Assembly (NCBI GenBank): GCA_963848355.1
Contig: CAWKDG010000001.1
Coordinates: 918,727-982,726 of the forward strand
DNA length: 64,000 nt
Origin: CAWKDG01 sp963848355
GTDB lineage: Bacteria > Actinomycetota > Acidimicrobiia > Acidimicrobiales > UBA8190
Reading direction: 5' to 3'
Shown here: positions 25,923-34,556 of the stretch, piece by piece
Layout of the letters: each line of letters starts with the position of its first letter
Position numbering within the stretch: position 1 is the stretch's first letter
Translations under genes and position numbers: made by a program
The notes under the pieces: model-generated
Database searches by the model: none
The model's input: the letters and a program-made list of their open reading frames with translations, nothing else
What the model was told of the DNA's origin: nothing

Positions 25923-27566
25923 ATGACCCTCGTTAGTCGAATCCTGGGCTCGCTGGCGAGACTGCCGCCGGCGAAGACCGGGACGGTATCGGTCGAGCGC
26001 GATCTGCGGACGACGATGACGGATGGAATCGTCCTCCTCGCCGATCGCTGGTACCCGGCCGATACGGCCGAACGGCCGGGCCCGGTGATCCTGCTCAGGA
26101 CGCCGTACGGCCGTCGTCAGTGGGCGGGCATGATCGGGAGGCTCTTCGCCGAGCGGGGCTACCAGGTCGTGATCCAGAGCTGCCGGGGCACGTTCGGCTC
26201 CGGAGGAGAATGGGTCCCGTTTCGCAACGAACGAGCCGACGGTCGCGTCACCCTGGACTGGATCGTGGGCCAGCCCTGGTTCACCGGTACCCTCGCCACG
26301 TTCGGCCCCAGCTACCTGGGCCTGACCCAGTGGGCACTGGCGCAGGAGTCACCGACGTATCTGAAGGCCATGGCCCTCGATGTGACGGCGTCCAAATTCC
26401 GAGACGCCGTCGTCTACCCGTCCGAGTGCTTTGCCCTGGGGACGAGCCTGGCTTGGTTGCAGCTGCTCGAGTACCAGGAGCAGGGATGGTGGCGATCGGT
26501 CCGCGCCCAGCGCGACGACAGACGTGTCCTCGCGGCCGCCTGCGACACTCTCCCCTTGTCCGATGCCGACAGGGCGACAGTGGGCCGGCACGTGCCGTAC
26601 TTCCAGGACTGGCTCGATCACGAGGACCCCGGTGACACATGGTGGGAGCCCGTGGATTTCGGACGGCAGCTCGAGAACGTGCCCCCCGCCACCCTCGTCG
26701 GTGGCTGGTACGACATCTTCTTGCCCTCCCAGCTCGACGACTACCAGGCGCTACGGGGAGCCGGGAGAAGTGTGAGGCTCACCATCGGTCCCTGGTCCCA
26801 TGCCAGCCCTGGGACCATCGCCACCAGCCTGCGCGACGGCCTGGAGTGGTTCGACGGCCATCTGGGGGACGGGTCGGGCGGTCGTCCACGCAACGTCGTC
26901 CGCCTCTTCGTGATGGGAGCCCGCCGATGGGTCGAGTTCGCCGATTGGCCACCGCCCGCTCACGAGCAACCCTGGTACCTCGGTGGCGGGGGCACACTCC
27001 GCCAGGCGAAACCGGGTGAATCGTCGCCCGACCGCTATCGGTACGATCCCTCAGATCCGACGCCGAGCGTCGGAGGAGCCTCGCTCAACTGGACCGATGC
27101 GGGACCGAAGGACCAGCGTCAGCGAGAGGACCGGACGGACGTGCTGACGTTCACGAGCGACGTGCTGACCGAGGACCTGACGGTGATCGGCCCCCTCAGC
27201 ACCGACCTGCACGTACGGTCGACGAGCGACAACTGCGACTTCTTCGTCCGACTTTGTGACGTGTCTCCGCGGGGCCGGTCGAGGAACCTGAGCGACGGGA
27301 TCGTGCGGCTGAGACCGGGAGCGGTGTCGAGGTCGGTCGACGGATCGTTCGGGATCCGGATCGCCATGTGGCCGACGGCGAACCGGTTCACCCGGGGTCA
27401 CCGCATCCGCCTCCAGGTCTCGAGCGGTGCCCACCCGCTCTTCGCCCGTAACACGGGGACCGATGAGCCCCTGAAGAGCGCCCACAATTTCTCCGTCGCC
27501 GACCAGGAGATCCTCCACGACGCCAACCATCTCTCCTGCTTACGCCTACCGGTGACCCGCCTCTGA
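25923..27566 (+). CDS. CocE/NonD-family hydrolase (X-Pro dipeptidyl-peptidase/cocaine-esterase fold)
   Basis: 547 residues. The catalytic set of the family is visible: Ser130 in FGPSYLGLTQW, Asp in VGGWYDIFLPSQ and His in IGPWSHASPG. A C-terminal jelly-roll domain follows (LTFTSDVLTEDLTVIGPLS, RLQVSSGAHPLF). The N-terminal RDLRTTMTDGIVLLADRWYP is also typical. It hydrolyses an ester or amide; no signal peptide, so cytoplasmic. A shorter remnant of the same family is at 52473-52613. The upstream frame to 25689 is not conserved-looking. Confidence 0.9.
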   Translation: MTLVSRILGSLARLPPAKTGTVSVERDLRTTMTDGIVLLADRWYPADTAERPGPVILLRTPYGRRQWAGMIGRLFAERGYQVVIQSCRGTFGSGGEWVPFRNERADGRVTLDWIVGQPWFTGTLATFGPSYLGLTQWALAQESPTYLKAMALDVTASKFRDAVVYPSECFALGTSLAWLQLLEYQEQGWWRSVRAQRDDRRVLAAACDTLPLSDADRATVGRHVPYFQDWLDHEDPGDTWWEPVDFGRQLENVPPATLVGGWYDIFLPSQLDDYQALRGAGRSVRLTIGPWSHASPGTIATSLRDGLEWFDGHLGDGSGGRPRNVVRLFVMGARRWVEFADWPPPAHEQPWYLGGGGTLRQAKPGESSPDRYRYDPSDPTPSVGGASLNWTDAGPKDQRQREDRTDVLTFTSDVLTEDLTVIGPLSTDLHVRSTSDNCDFFVRLCDVSPRGRSRNLSDGIVRLRPGAVSRSVDGSFGIRIAMWPTANRFTRGHRIRLQVSSGAHPLFARNTGTDEPLKSAHNFSVADQEILHDANHLSCLRLPVTRL

Positions 27567-27763
27567 CCGCGGGGAAGATTGCACCCGGCGCGCCGAACCG
27601 GCCCGGAGGATTCGGCCCGAGCCGGTTGGCGGCCCCCCACGGCTGACGTCCTCGAGGGGAGGAGAGGATCGCCGAGGGTCACGCTATGAGGCCCAGGTAA
27701 ACCGTGCGTGACCGCCGTGCAACGGATCTCCGAACTCGAGATGAACTCTTCAGACGGTGGGTC

Positions 27764-27991
27764 TCACCTGGCGCGCAGATACCGGGCTTGCTCGATGCGG
27801 CTCACCCGCAGCTGGGCATCCAGCCATCTGTTGGCCCGGGTGACCTGGCTCTCGTCCGGAGCATGCGTCCGTCCGCCGGGATCGTCCGTCTGGTGTCCGC
27901 AGCGTCGGCACACCGCCATTCGCCCGTTCGTCTCCGGAGAATGGTGCTCGTCGAGACGAGCGGCTACGGACGCTGCTTCAGGAGACACCAT
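27764..27991 (-). CDS. small protein of unknown function with one CxxC
   Basis: 75 residues from ATG 27991, which has TGAGGAT as ribosome site (an upstream ATG at 28015 would add eight residues). It has VCRRCGHQTDD and a C-terminal helical segment ANRWLDAQLRVSRIEQARYL. The opposite strand has a longer open frame, but its composition is arginine/proline-rich as expected of a shadow. I prefer the - strand reading; no family is recognised. Confidence 0.45.
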   Translation of the reverse strand: MVSPEAASVAARLDEHHSPETNGRMAVCRRCGHQTDDPGGRTHAPDESQVTRANRWLDAQLRVSRIEQARYLRAR

Positions 27992-28205
27992 GATTATCCT
28001 CACCGGCGTCCTCATCGTGGGCTGACGCCAAGCCGGAAGGATCGAAGCACGCCCGGGGTGGGCCAGTGCTTGTCCTCCACTCCACCCTACTTCGCACCTA
28101 CGGCTCGATCCGGACGGCCGGCGGTTTGTTTGCACCCCCCGGTGTCGGCGGAATAGCAGGTTTCCGGCCCCGGGAGATCGTTTGGGCACCGGTAGGCTCG
28201 CCCAT

Positions 28206-28601
28206 GTGTCCCGTGATGCCCGTGGGGCGGTCCTTGTCTTCGACGGAGATTGCGGGTTCTGCACGACCGCCGCCCGCTGGGCGGAGAAGCGCTTCCAACA
28301 CGGTGAACGCGCCGAAGCATGGCAGACGCTCGGTCCTGACCTGCTCAGGTCGGTCGGGCTCAGTCCCCAAGATGCCGAGCAGGCGGCGTGGTGGCTGGAC
28401 GCTGACGGACAACGTGAACGCGGTCACCGCGCCGTGGGACGAGCCCTACAGGCAGGAGGAGGATGGCGTCGGGTGGCAGGCCGGCTCATCCTGACGCTCC
28501 CGGCGAGCTGGCCGGCCGGGATCGTGTACCGCCTCGTCGTCCGATGGCGCTACCGGTTGCCCGGTGGCTCGCCGGCGTGCCGTCCCGACCACCGACGCTA
28601 A
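28206..28601 (+). CDS. DCC-family thiol-disulphide oxidoreductase-like protein (DUF393)
   Basis: About 131 residues. The family signature is VLVFDGDCGFCTTAARW, where DGDCGFC gives the DCC motif with a CxxC redox pair. The remainder (WWLDADGQRERGHRAVGRAL, LPASWPAGIVYRLVVRWRY) also fits DUF393. GTG 28206 is a reasonable start; TTG 28182 is an alternative. The redox partner is unknown. It is convergent with the MFS gene. Confidence 0.85.
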   Translation: MSRDARGAVLVFDGDCGFCTTAARWAEKRFQHGERAEAWQTLGPDLLRSVGLSPQDAEQAAWWLDADGQRERGHRAVGRALQAGGGWRRVAGRLILTLPASWPAGIVYRLVVRWRYRLPGGSPACRPDHRR

Positions 28602-28627
28602 GGCCGCCCGTCAGCAGGTTGTCCCTG

Positions 28628-29926
28628 TCAGAGTGGCTCGCCCTCACCGAGCTCCGAGGTCACCTCGGCGATCGCTTCGATCGCCGCTCCCTCGCTCAGC
28701 GCTCCCCCTCCCCCGTCATCGCGCCAGAGTTCAGGGACACGCCACAGGAGGACGGCCACCCCGACCACACACGCCAGGCCACCGCTCCAGACGGCGAACT
28801 GCGGACCACCGATGGCGGCGGCCACCCCGGTCTCGGCATCACCGAGCCGCGGTCCTCCGGCCACCACGGCAAAGAACGTCCCTGACAGCCGTCCCTGGAG
28901 ATGTTCGGGCACGGCCCGCTGCTGCACGGCCTGTCGGAACACGGCGGACACCACGTCGGCCGCACCAGCCAGGGCCAACAGGATCAATCCGATCCAGAGC
29001 GCGGGCACGACGCCGAACAGGGCGATCGTCATCCCCCAGATCACGACGCAGGCAGCGATGGCCCGACCCTGGTGATGCACCCGGCTGCACCAACCGGTGA
29101 CCAGTGATCCGAGAAGCGCCCCGGCGCCGGGAGCGGCGTACAACAGCCCGACGACACCCGCGCCTCCTCTGAACAATCCGACACCGAGCGCCGGAAAGAC
29201 GGCGCGAGGCATTCCGAAGATCATGGCGTTGAGGTCGATCAAGTACGTGGCCGACAGAAGCCTCTCCGTGCGCAAATGGCGGAAGCCCTCGGCCATCGAC
29301 CGAAACCCCATGGGCGTGCCACCGCCGCTGGGCACGAGGGCCGGCAAAAGGACGGCGGCGAGCAAGGACACCGCGAACGTAGTCACATCGATGCCGTACA
29401 CCGCGCTCAATCCGATCGTGGCGATCAGCACGCCGGCCAGGGCTGGTCCGGCCACCAGGGCCAGCTGCTGGATCGTGGTCTGCAGGGCGATCGCCGCCGT
29501 CACATCCGGGGTCTCGACGAGCATCGGCAGGGCGGCGCGTCGCGCCGGCCAGTCGACCCCTTGGAACCCGGCATTGGCGGCTGTACAGACGAACAGTGGC
29601 CATATCCGGGGATGGGACAACGAGGCGTTGACCACCAGTCCACCGACACCTGATGCCATGGCGACCTGAGTCAGAATCAGCACCCTCTTCCGATCCATGG
29701 CGTCGGCGAGTGCGCCACCCCACAGAGCTCCGGCCAACAACGGCACCAACTGGGCGACGCCGATCAGGCCGACCACGAAGGTCGAACGCGTCAGTGCGTA
29801 CGCCTGAAACGAGACCGCCACCAGGGTGAGCTGTGAGCCCAGTCCGGAGACCATCTGGCCGGCCCACAAGCGCCGGAAATGCCGATACCTCCTCAGAGGG
29901 GTGATGTCGACGACGAAACGGGACAC
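28628..29926 (-). CDS. MFS transporter (EntS/MFS_3-type exporter)
   Basis: 432 residues with twelve predicted membrane segments. The N-terminal YRHFRRLWAGQMVSGLGSQL and the loop GGALADAMDRKRVLILTQ (MFS motif A-like, after TM2) match the enterobactin-exporter-like group. PLFVCTAANAGFQGVDWPARRA is also typical of that group. It probably exports a small molecule by proton antiport. It stands alone, with a 200-bp gap to the divergent secreted-protein gene. Confidence 0.9.
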   Translation of the reverse strand: MSRFVVDITPLRRYRHFRRLWAGQMVSGLGSQLTLVAVSFQAYALTRSTFVVGLIGVAQLVPLLAGALWGGALADAMDRKRVLILTQVAMASGVGGLVVNASLSHPRIWPLFVCTAANAGFQGVDWPARRAALPMLVETPDVTAAIALQTTIQQLALVAGPALAGVLIATIGLSAVYGIDVTTFAVSLLAAVLLPALVPSGGGTPMGFRSMAEGFRHLRTERLLSATYLIDLNAMIFGMPRAVFPALGVGLFRGGAGVVGLLYAAPGAGALLGSLVTGWCSRVHHQGRAIAACVVIWGMTIALFGVVPALWIGLILLALAGAADVVSAVFRQAVQQRAVPEHLQGRLSGTFFAVVAGGPRLGDAETGVAAAIGGPQFAVWSGGLACVVGVAVLLWRVPELWRDDGGGGALSEGAAIEAIAEVTSELGEGEPL

Positions 29927-30087
29927 TCGCCCACCGTAATAGTCGTCTCCCGTGCCACAGGATGGTGACCCCAGCCTGAGCCGGGTGGTCGGGTCGACGT
30001 CCTTGCTACCGAAACCATGGATGCCATGTCTTCACCGTCGTCCGGGGCCTCAGCACCCACGAGGCAAAGCTCCTACGATGGCCCCGT

Positions 30088-30115
30088 ATGCGATGACAGC
30101 CCAATGCGATGACAG
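30088..30115. repeat. 12-bp direct repeat before the secreted beta-protein gene
   Basis: ATGCGATGACAG occurs at 30088 and 30104, 16 bp apart, immediately upstream of the Shine-Dalgarno AGGAGG of the next gene. The second copy runs into the ribosome site. It could be a duplicated leader or a binding site. Nothing else is recognisable in the 29927-30124 gap. Confidence 0.6.
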
Positions 30116-30124
30116 GAGGACGTC

Positions 30125-31618
30125 ATGAGGCGACAGACCGACGACACGCTCCACTTCGGATATCGGGGCCTTCGCACCCGGGGTGGAGGGGCTCCACGAA
30201 TGGTGGCCGGCGGCCTCGTGCTGGGGCTCGCTTCTTTCTCGGTCGCCGTCCTCCCGGCCCAAGTGGCCGGGGCAGCCACCGACACCGTCACCACCTGCAG
30301 CGGCTCGGCCGCCCTTCCCGGCTCGCTCCCCTATGAAGTGCAGAACGCCGTCTCCGGTGACACTGTCAACTTCTCCGTCTCCTGTCCGCCCAGCTCGCCG
30401 ATCGTCCTCGCCGGCACCATCGACATAGCTGTCGATCTCACCATTGCCGGACCGGGATCAACCACCCTCGCCGTCAGCGGAAACAAGACCGTCGGCGTCT
30501 TCGCCGTCCCGTCGGGGGTCACGGCGACAATCTCTGGGATCACCGTCGAGGATGGCTTGTCCGACGGTGGCAGCGGCATCGACAACAGCGGAACCCTGAT
30601 TGTCTCGGCCAGCACTCTGTTCAATAACAATTCCTCAGCGGGTGGTGGGGGCGTTCTCAACGAGGACGGCACCCTGAACGTGACGGACAGCACGCTCCGG
30701 GACAACAGCGCCTATCACGGCGGTGGGGGCGGCATCGACAACGATGGTGGGTCGGCGACAGTCGCCGACAGCACATTGTCGGACAACGGCGCCTTCTACG
30801 GCGGTGCTGCTATCGGCGGCGGAGGCATCGAGAACACCAGCGGCACCCTGGCCGTCACCGACAGCACCTTCTCGCACAACAGCTCCGACTACAACGTCGG
30901 GGGTGGTGGTGCGCTCCTCAACGACACCGGCACCGCGGACGTGACCGAGAGCACGTTGTCCGAGAACAGGACCTCCAAGCATGGTGCCGGCGACATCACG
31001 AACGAAGCAGGCACGGTGAGCGTGGCCGGCACCGTTGTGGCCACGGGAGGCTCGGAGGGCGACTGCTCCGGGAGCGTCACGGACGCCGGATACAACCTGG
31101 ACGACGACGGATCATGCGGATTCTCAGGGGTCAACCACAGTCAGTCTGACGTGGATGCGTACCTGGGCCCTCTGCAGGACAACGGCGGGCCCACCGATAC
31201 CCAAGCCCCGGCAATCGATGGTCCGGAACTCAACCAGATCCCACCCGGAGCCACGGCGAACTCCACGACGTTGTGTCCGGGCACCGACCAGCGGGGCATC
31301 TCCCGCCCGCAGGGCCCTAAGTGCGACATCGGAGCGGTCGAGGTCGCCCCCATGCCCCAGACCATCACCAGCGCCGACAGTGCCACCGGCACCGTCGGTA
31401 AGTCGTTCTCGTTCACCGTCAGGACGACGGGTTCACCGGTACCGAGCATCACAAAGAGCGGCAGATTCCCGAAAGGCCTGGTGTTCTTCGATACGGCCAG
31501 AGGTACCGCCACCCTCAAGGGAAAGCCAAAGACAGCGGGCACTTCCCACGTCGTCATCAAGGCCACCTTTGGAACTCACGTCGTGACTCAGGCGTTCACC
31601 GTAGTGATCAACCCATGA
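30125..31618 (+). CDS. secreted parallel-beta-helix protein with C-terminal putative Ig domain
   Basis: 497 residues with an AGGAGG ribosome site 5 bp before ATG 30125. A long twin-basic N-region and hydrophobic run (VAGGLVLGLASFSVAVLPA) form a signal peptide ending AGA near residue 50. Residues 100-330 are a repeat of short Gly/Asn/Ser strands (TLIVSASTLFNNNSS, TLNVTDSTLRDNSA, TLAVTDSTFSHNSS) typical of right-handed beta-helix 'choice-of-anchor Q' proteins. A putative Ig domain (ITSADSATGTVGKSFSFTV) ends it. Likely a cell-surface or extracellular adhesin-like protein. Confidence 0.85.
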   Translation: MRRQTDDTLHFGYRGLRTRGGGAPRMVAGGLVLGLASFSVAVLPAQVAGAATDTVTTCSGSAALPGSLPYEVQNAVSGDTVNFSVSCPPSSPIVLAGTIDIAVDLTIAGPGSTTLAVSGNKTVGVFAVPSGVTATISGITVEDGLSDGGSGIDNSGTLIVSASTLFNNNSSAGGGGVLNEDGTLNVTDSTLRDNSAYHGGGGGIDNDGGSATVADSTLSDNGAFYGGAAIGGGGIENTSGTLAVTDSTFSHNSSDYNVGGGGALLNDTGTADVTESTLSENRTSKHGAGDITNEAGTVSVAGTVVATGGSEGDCSGSVTDAGYNLDDDGSCGFSGVNHSQSDVDAYLGPLQDNGGPTDTQAPAIDGPELNQIPPGATANSTTLCPGTDQRGISRPQGPKCDIGAVEVAPMPQTITSADSATGTVGKSFSFTVRTTGSPVPSITKSGRFPKGLVFFDTARGTATLKGKPKTAGTSHVVIKATFGTHVVTQAFTVVINP

Positions 31619-31779
31619 CCGGATAGCCAGGCTGGACCCGGAACGACGATGGGGCCGGAGGGCCACGGGACCCCTGAAACCGCCGGCGCCGCCTTGGCCA
31701 GATCCTCACATGTCCCACAGGCTCTCCACAGCTTCTGAGGGCAGAGTGACCGAGAGACGTCAATCGATGAGGTGCCTTC

Positions 31780-32256
31780 ATGTTGATGAAGAAGATCCTG
31801 GCCGTTGTCGTGGTCTGTGCCGCGCTTCTGGGCGGTGCAGGAGGGGCGGGCGCGGCCAGCGCTGCCGTTCCCAATCCCCAAGCGGCCACGGCGGCCGCCA
31901 AGAACACCCACCACCTCGGAAAATGGCTGGCGGGGCACCGGCGACAGATCCGACGAGCAGTTGTCTCGATCAGCGCCAAGACGATCGGCGTCTCGCGCCG
32001 CGAGTTGGTCACCGAATTGCGCACGGGCAAGTCGCTTTCAGAGATCGCCGGGGAGCACAGCGTCAGCGTGCAGTCAGTGGTCGGCGCTCTTCTGAACGCT
32101 GCCGATGCCCACGTGACCAAGGCGGTGGCGAATCACAAGCTCACACCGACGGAGGCCGCCGAGATCGAGGCTCGCCTTCAGACGTATGTCGGCACGTTGG
32201 TGAATCACCGCTTCGGGGGGAAGGCAGCTCGGAAGCACTCACCGACCGTCGCCTAA
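31780..32256 (+). CDS. secreted helical protein of unknown function
   Basis: 158 residues. MLMKKILAVVVVCAALLGGA is a signal peptide with a probable cut after AGAASA. The mature part is basic and helical. SRRELVTELRTGKSLSEIAG and AADAHVTKAVANHKLTPTEA are repeats common in secreted actinobacterial proteins of unknown role that carry short helix-hairpin units. No Cys. It follows the beta-helix gene by 160 bp on the same strand. Confidence 0.8.
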   Translation: MLMKKILAVVVVCAALLGGAGGAGAASAAVPNPQAATAAAKNTHHLGKWLAGHRRQIRRAVVSISAKTIGVSRRELVTELRTGKSLSEIAGEHSVSVQSVVGALLNAADAHVTKAVANHKLTPTEAAEIEARLQTYVGTLVNHRFGGKAARKHSPTVA

Positions 32257-32379
32257 CATCCGACGAGCTGACCCATCGGTGACCCCACACGGGGCCGCAC
32301 CTCATTTCGGCCACAGCCCGTGCTCCTGTCATCACTCTGGTACCGATGGAGGGCCGCAGAGATGACCTTCTGAGCGAAC

Positions 32380-32395
32380 CCCCCACCGGTGGGGG
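32380..32395. terminator. perfect 16-bp palindrome between the helical protein and DUF2834 genes
   Basis: CCCCCACCGGTGGGGG is a perfect inverted repeat in the 215-bp gap. It could be the terminator of the upstream gene, though no T-run follows, or an operator for the next gene, whose ATG is 76 bp downstream. Confidence 0.35.
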
Positions 32396-32470
32396 ATGAC
32401 CGAGTGCGTCTCGGTCATTATTGACGTTCCCGGTGGGCACGGGCCTGCCACACAGAATCGGGGAACGGCC

Positions 32471-32929
32471 ATGACCACGTCGCTCACCTTCTACGCGCTC
32501 CTGGGTGTGTTGAGCACGGCTGTTGCATTTGTGAGCAACCGCCATCTCTTCGTCCGGGGTATCGCAGGTCGACCATCGGTCCTCGAGGCCTTCTACTATT
32601 TCGCCGGCCTCGTTTCTCTGTGTCTCGGTTGGTACTTCAACATCCGGTACGTCCACTCGTACGACCACGCCAGCTACGTCAATTACACGAAGATGCTGTT
32701 CTCGAACTGGGCGTCGGATTCGGCCGCCCAGGACTACACGATCGTGAACGTCGTCCTCCTACCCCTGTGGACGATCGTCGACGGGCGAAGGCGAGGCCTA
32801 CGGGTTCCGTGGATGTTCTTCGTCATGAGTCTCTTCACCAGCCTGGCCTTCTCGATGGCGATGTACCTGGCGTTCGTCGAGCGGCAGATTCGTTACCGAG
32901 GCGACGAGGCAGCCTCGAGGACGGCATAA
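32471..32929 (+). CDS. DUF2834-type membrane protein
   Basis: 152 residues from ATG 32471 (the open frame from 32396 has no better start). Four membrane segments are visible: FYALLGVLSTAVAF, FYYFAGLVSLCLGWYF, TIVNVVLLPLWTIV and MFFVMSLFTSLAFSMAMYLAF. The middle loop with NWASDSAAQDY and the last span are typical of DUF2834, whose function is unknown. It overlaps the convergent oxidoreductase gene by 37 bp. Confidence 0.75.
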   Translation: MTTSLTFYALLGVLSTAVAFVSNRHLFVRGIAGRPSVLEAFYYFAGLVSLCLGWYFNIRYVHSYDHASYVNYTKMLFSNWASDSAAQDYTIVNVVLLPLWTIVDGRRRGLRVPWMFFVMSLFTSLAFSMAMYLAFVERQIRYRGDEAASRTA

Positions 32930-34458
32930 CCACAGTTGTAGCCGGGGATGAAGGTGACCCCCGGACCACCGTGACAGCCTGCTCCGCAAAGGTAGAGGCC
33001 GTCGAGGGGAATGGGGTTGTCGGCCCAACCTCGCGGGCCTGGGCGGAAGGGGCCCATGAATTCCGGCTGCAACAGACCGTGCGTGAAGTCGCCGCCAGTG
33101 CATCCGAACATCAGCTCATACGTGTAGGCCGGATAGTTGAATTGACGCTCGATGAGGTCTGGAAAATTTGGAGCCACCCCCGAAACCTTGGTGACGATAC
33201 GGTCCGCCATCTCGTCACGCAATCGCGTCTGATCCGCGTGGCTGGCCCCGATCGGAAAGTAGAAGGCGAAGCTGCTGGCCGCGTGCTTGCCCGAGGGAGC
33301 CAATTCGGGGTCGTCCAGGGTCGGGATCTGAAGGTTGAACGACGGCAACCGGGGAACAAGGCCGCGGATGCAGCCCTCGTAGTCCAGTTGCATCTGCTCC
33401 GCTGTTCCGAAGAGGGTCACATTCCGGCGGAGCCCGCCTTCGTTGAGGACCTCATAGGGCCCGGAGAACTCAGGCAGTCCGTCGAGAGCGAAATGCATCT
33501 GAAAATATGCGGCGCGATGGTCGATGGCCTCGATGCGACGGGCGAAGCCCTCGGGCAGCTCATCACGGTCGAGCAGTTGGGTGAAGGTGGCCGTGGGGTC
33601 GAGGTTGGACACGACCACCGGAGCTGTCACCACGTCCCCATCGCTCAATTCCACACCCTCGACATGGCCTTCTGACGCGACGATCTTGGTCACTTTGACA
33701 TGCCGGCGGAGCTCGCCGCCGTGGTGCTCGAACAGGAGCAGAACGTGGTCGGACATGGCGCCGATGCCACCCCGGACCTTGGACATCGTCGCTCCGCCGG
33801 GAGACGCCAGGGCAAAGGCGAGGCACAGCGCACTCCCTGGCGTGTTGGGCCCCAGATAGGTGGAATTGACGGCCAGGAAACTCAGCATGCTGCGGATCTG
33901 AGCGTGCTTCTCTCGGTCGGGGAGAAAGCGGTCGACGACGTCCAAGACGCTTCCGAACATGGCGGTCTTGATCGCTTGGCGCTCGGCTTCGTTGGATGCG
34001 CACGCCCACATCTCATCGAGGGACTTCGGAGGTTTGCGTACCTCGAACCGTCCGATCGCCCGTGCCGGTGCCTCGGCCCAGGCCGCCACCTCGGCCATAC
34101 CTATCACGGCCTCGAGGCCCAGCGTATCGCCGAGGTGGGCTAGGAGCCGCTCGGGGTCGGAGTAGAGCAGGATCGGCGGCTCCCCGGACGCTCCGATGCT
34201 CGCCGATTGCACCTCAGGCTCATAGATCGGGCACGCATCGAAGCCGAGGTCCTCGAAAATCTCGTTCGGGAGCGGGAACTGGACCGATCCGGCAAGCTCG
34301 AAGCGGTAGCCGCGGACCAACTCTGTCGTCGATGACATCCCACCAATGAAGTGGTTCTTCTCGAGACACAGGACGCGCATACCACCGCGCGCCATGACCG
34401 CGGCCGCCGTCAGGCCGTTATGGCCGGCGCCGATGACCACGGCGTCGTAATCCGACAT
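32893..34458 (-). CDS. phytoene-desaturase-like FAD-dependent oxidoreductase (PYROXD2-like)
   Basis: 521 residues. The Rossmann start is VVIGAGHNGLTAAAVMARGG with a following Glu for FAD ribose binding in VLCLEKNHFIGG. The C-terminal FAD segment IPLDGLYLCGAGCHGGPGVT and the middle VRGGIGAMSDHVLLLFEHHGG match the group related to carotenoid desaturases/isomerases and PYROXD2. The substrate is unknown; no carotenoid gene is near. Start ATG 34458. It lies 98 bp downstream of the FAD monooxygenase gene on the same strand. Confidence 0.88.
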   Translation of the reverse strand: MSDYDAVVIGAGHNGLTAAAVMARGGMRVLCLEKNHFIGGMSSTTELVRGYRFELAGSVQFPLPNEIFEDLGFDACPIYEPEVQSASIGASGEPPILLYSDPERLLAHLGDTLGLEAVIGMAEVAAWAEAPARAIGRFEVRKPPKSLDEMWACASNEAERQAIKTAMFGSVLDVVDRFLPDREKHAQIRSMLSFLAVNSTYLGPNTPGSALCLAFALASPGGATMSKVRGGIGAMSDHVLLLFEHHGGELRRHVKVTKIVASEGHVEGVELSDGDVVTAPVVVSNLDPTATFTQLLDRDELPEGFARRIEAIDHRAAYFQMHFALDGLPEFSGPYEVLNEGGLRRNVTLFGTAEQMQLDYEGCIRGLVPRLPSFNLQIPTLDDPELAPSGKHAASSFAFYFPIGASHADQTRLRDEMADRIVTKVSGVAPNFPDLIERQFNYPAYTYELMFGCTGGDFTHGLLQPEFMGPFRPGPRGWADNPIPLDGLYLCGAGCHGGPGVTFIPGYNCGYAVLEAASSPR

Positions 34459-34556
34459 ACACAGGACCGTAGCCCAGGGCGGTCCGGCCCCGGCAAGACC
34501 GAGGCGGGGACGGACCTTCGATCACGATGGCAGTCCGCTTCCCCAGGACGTTCGAT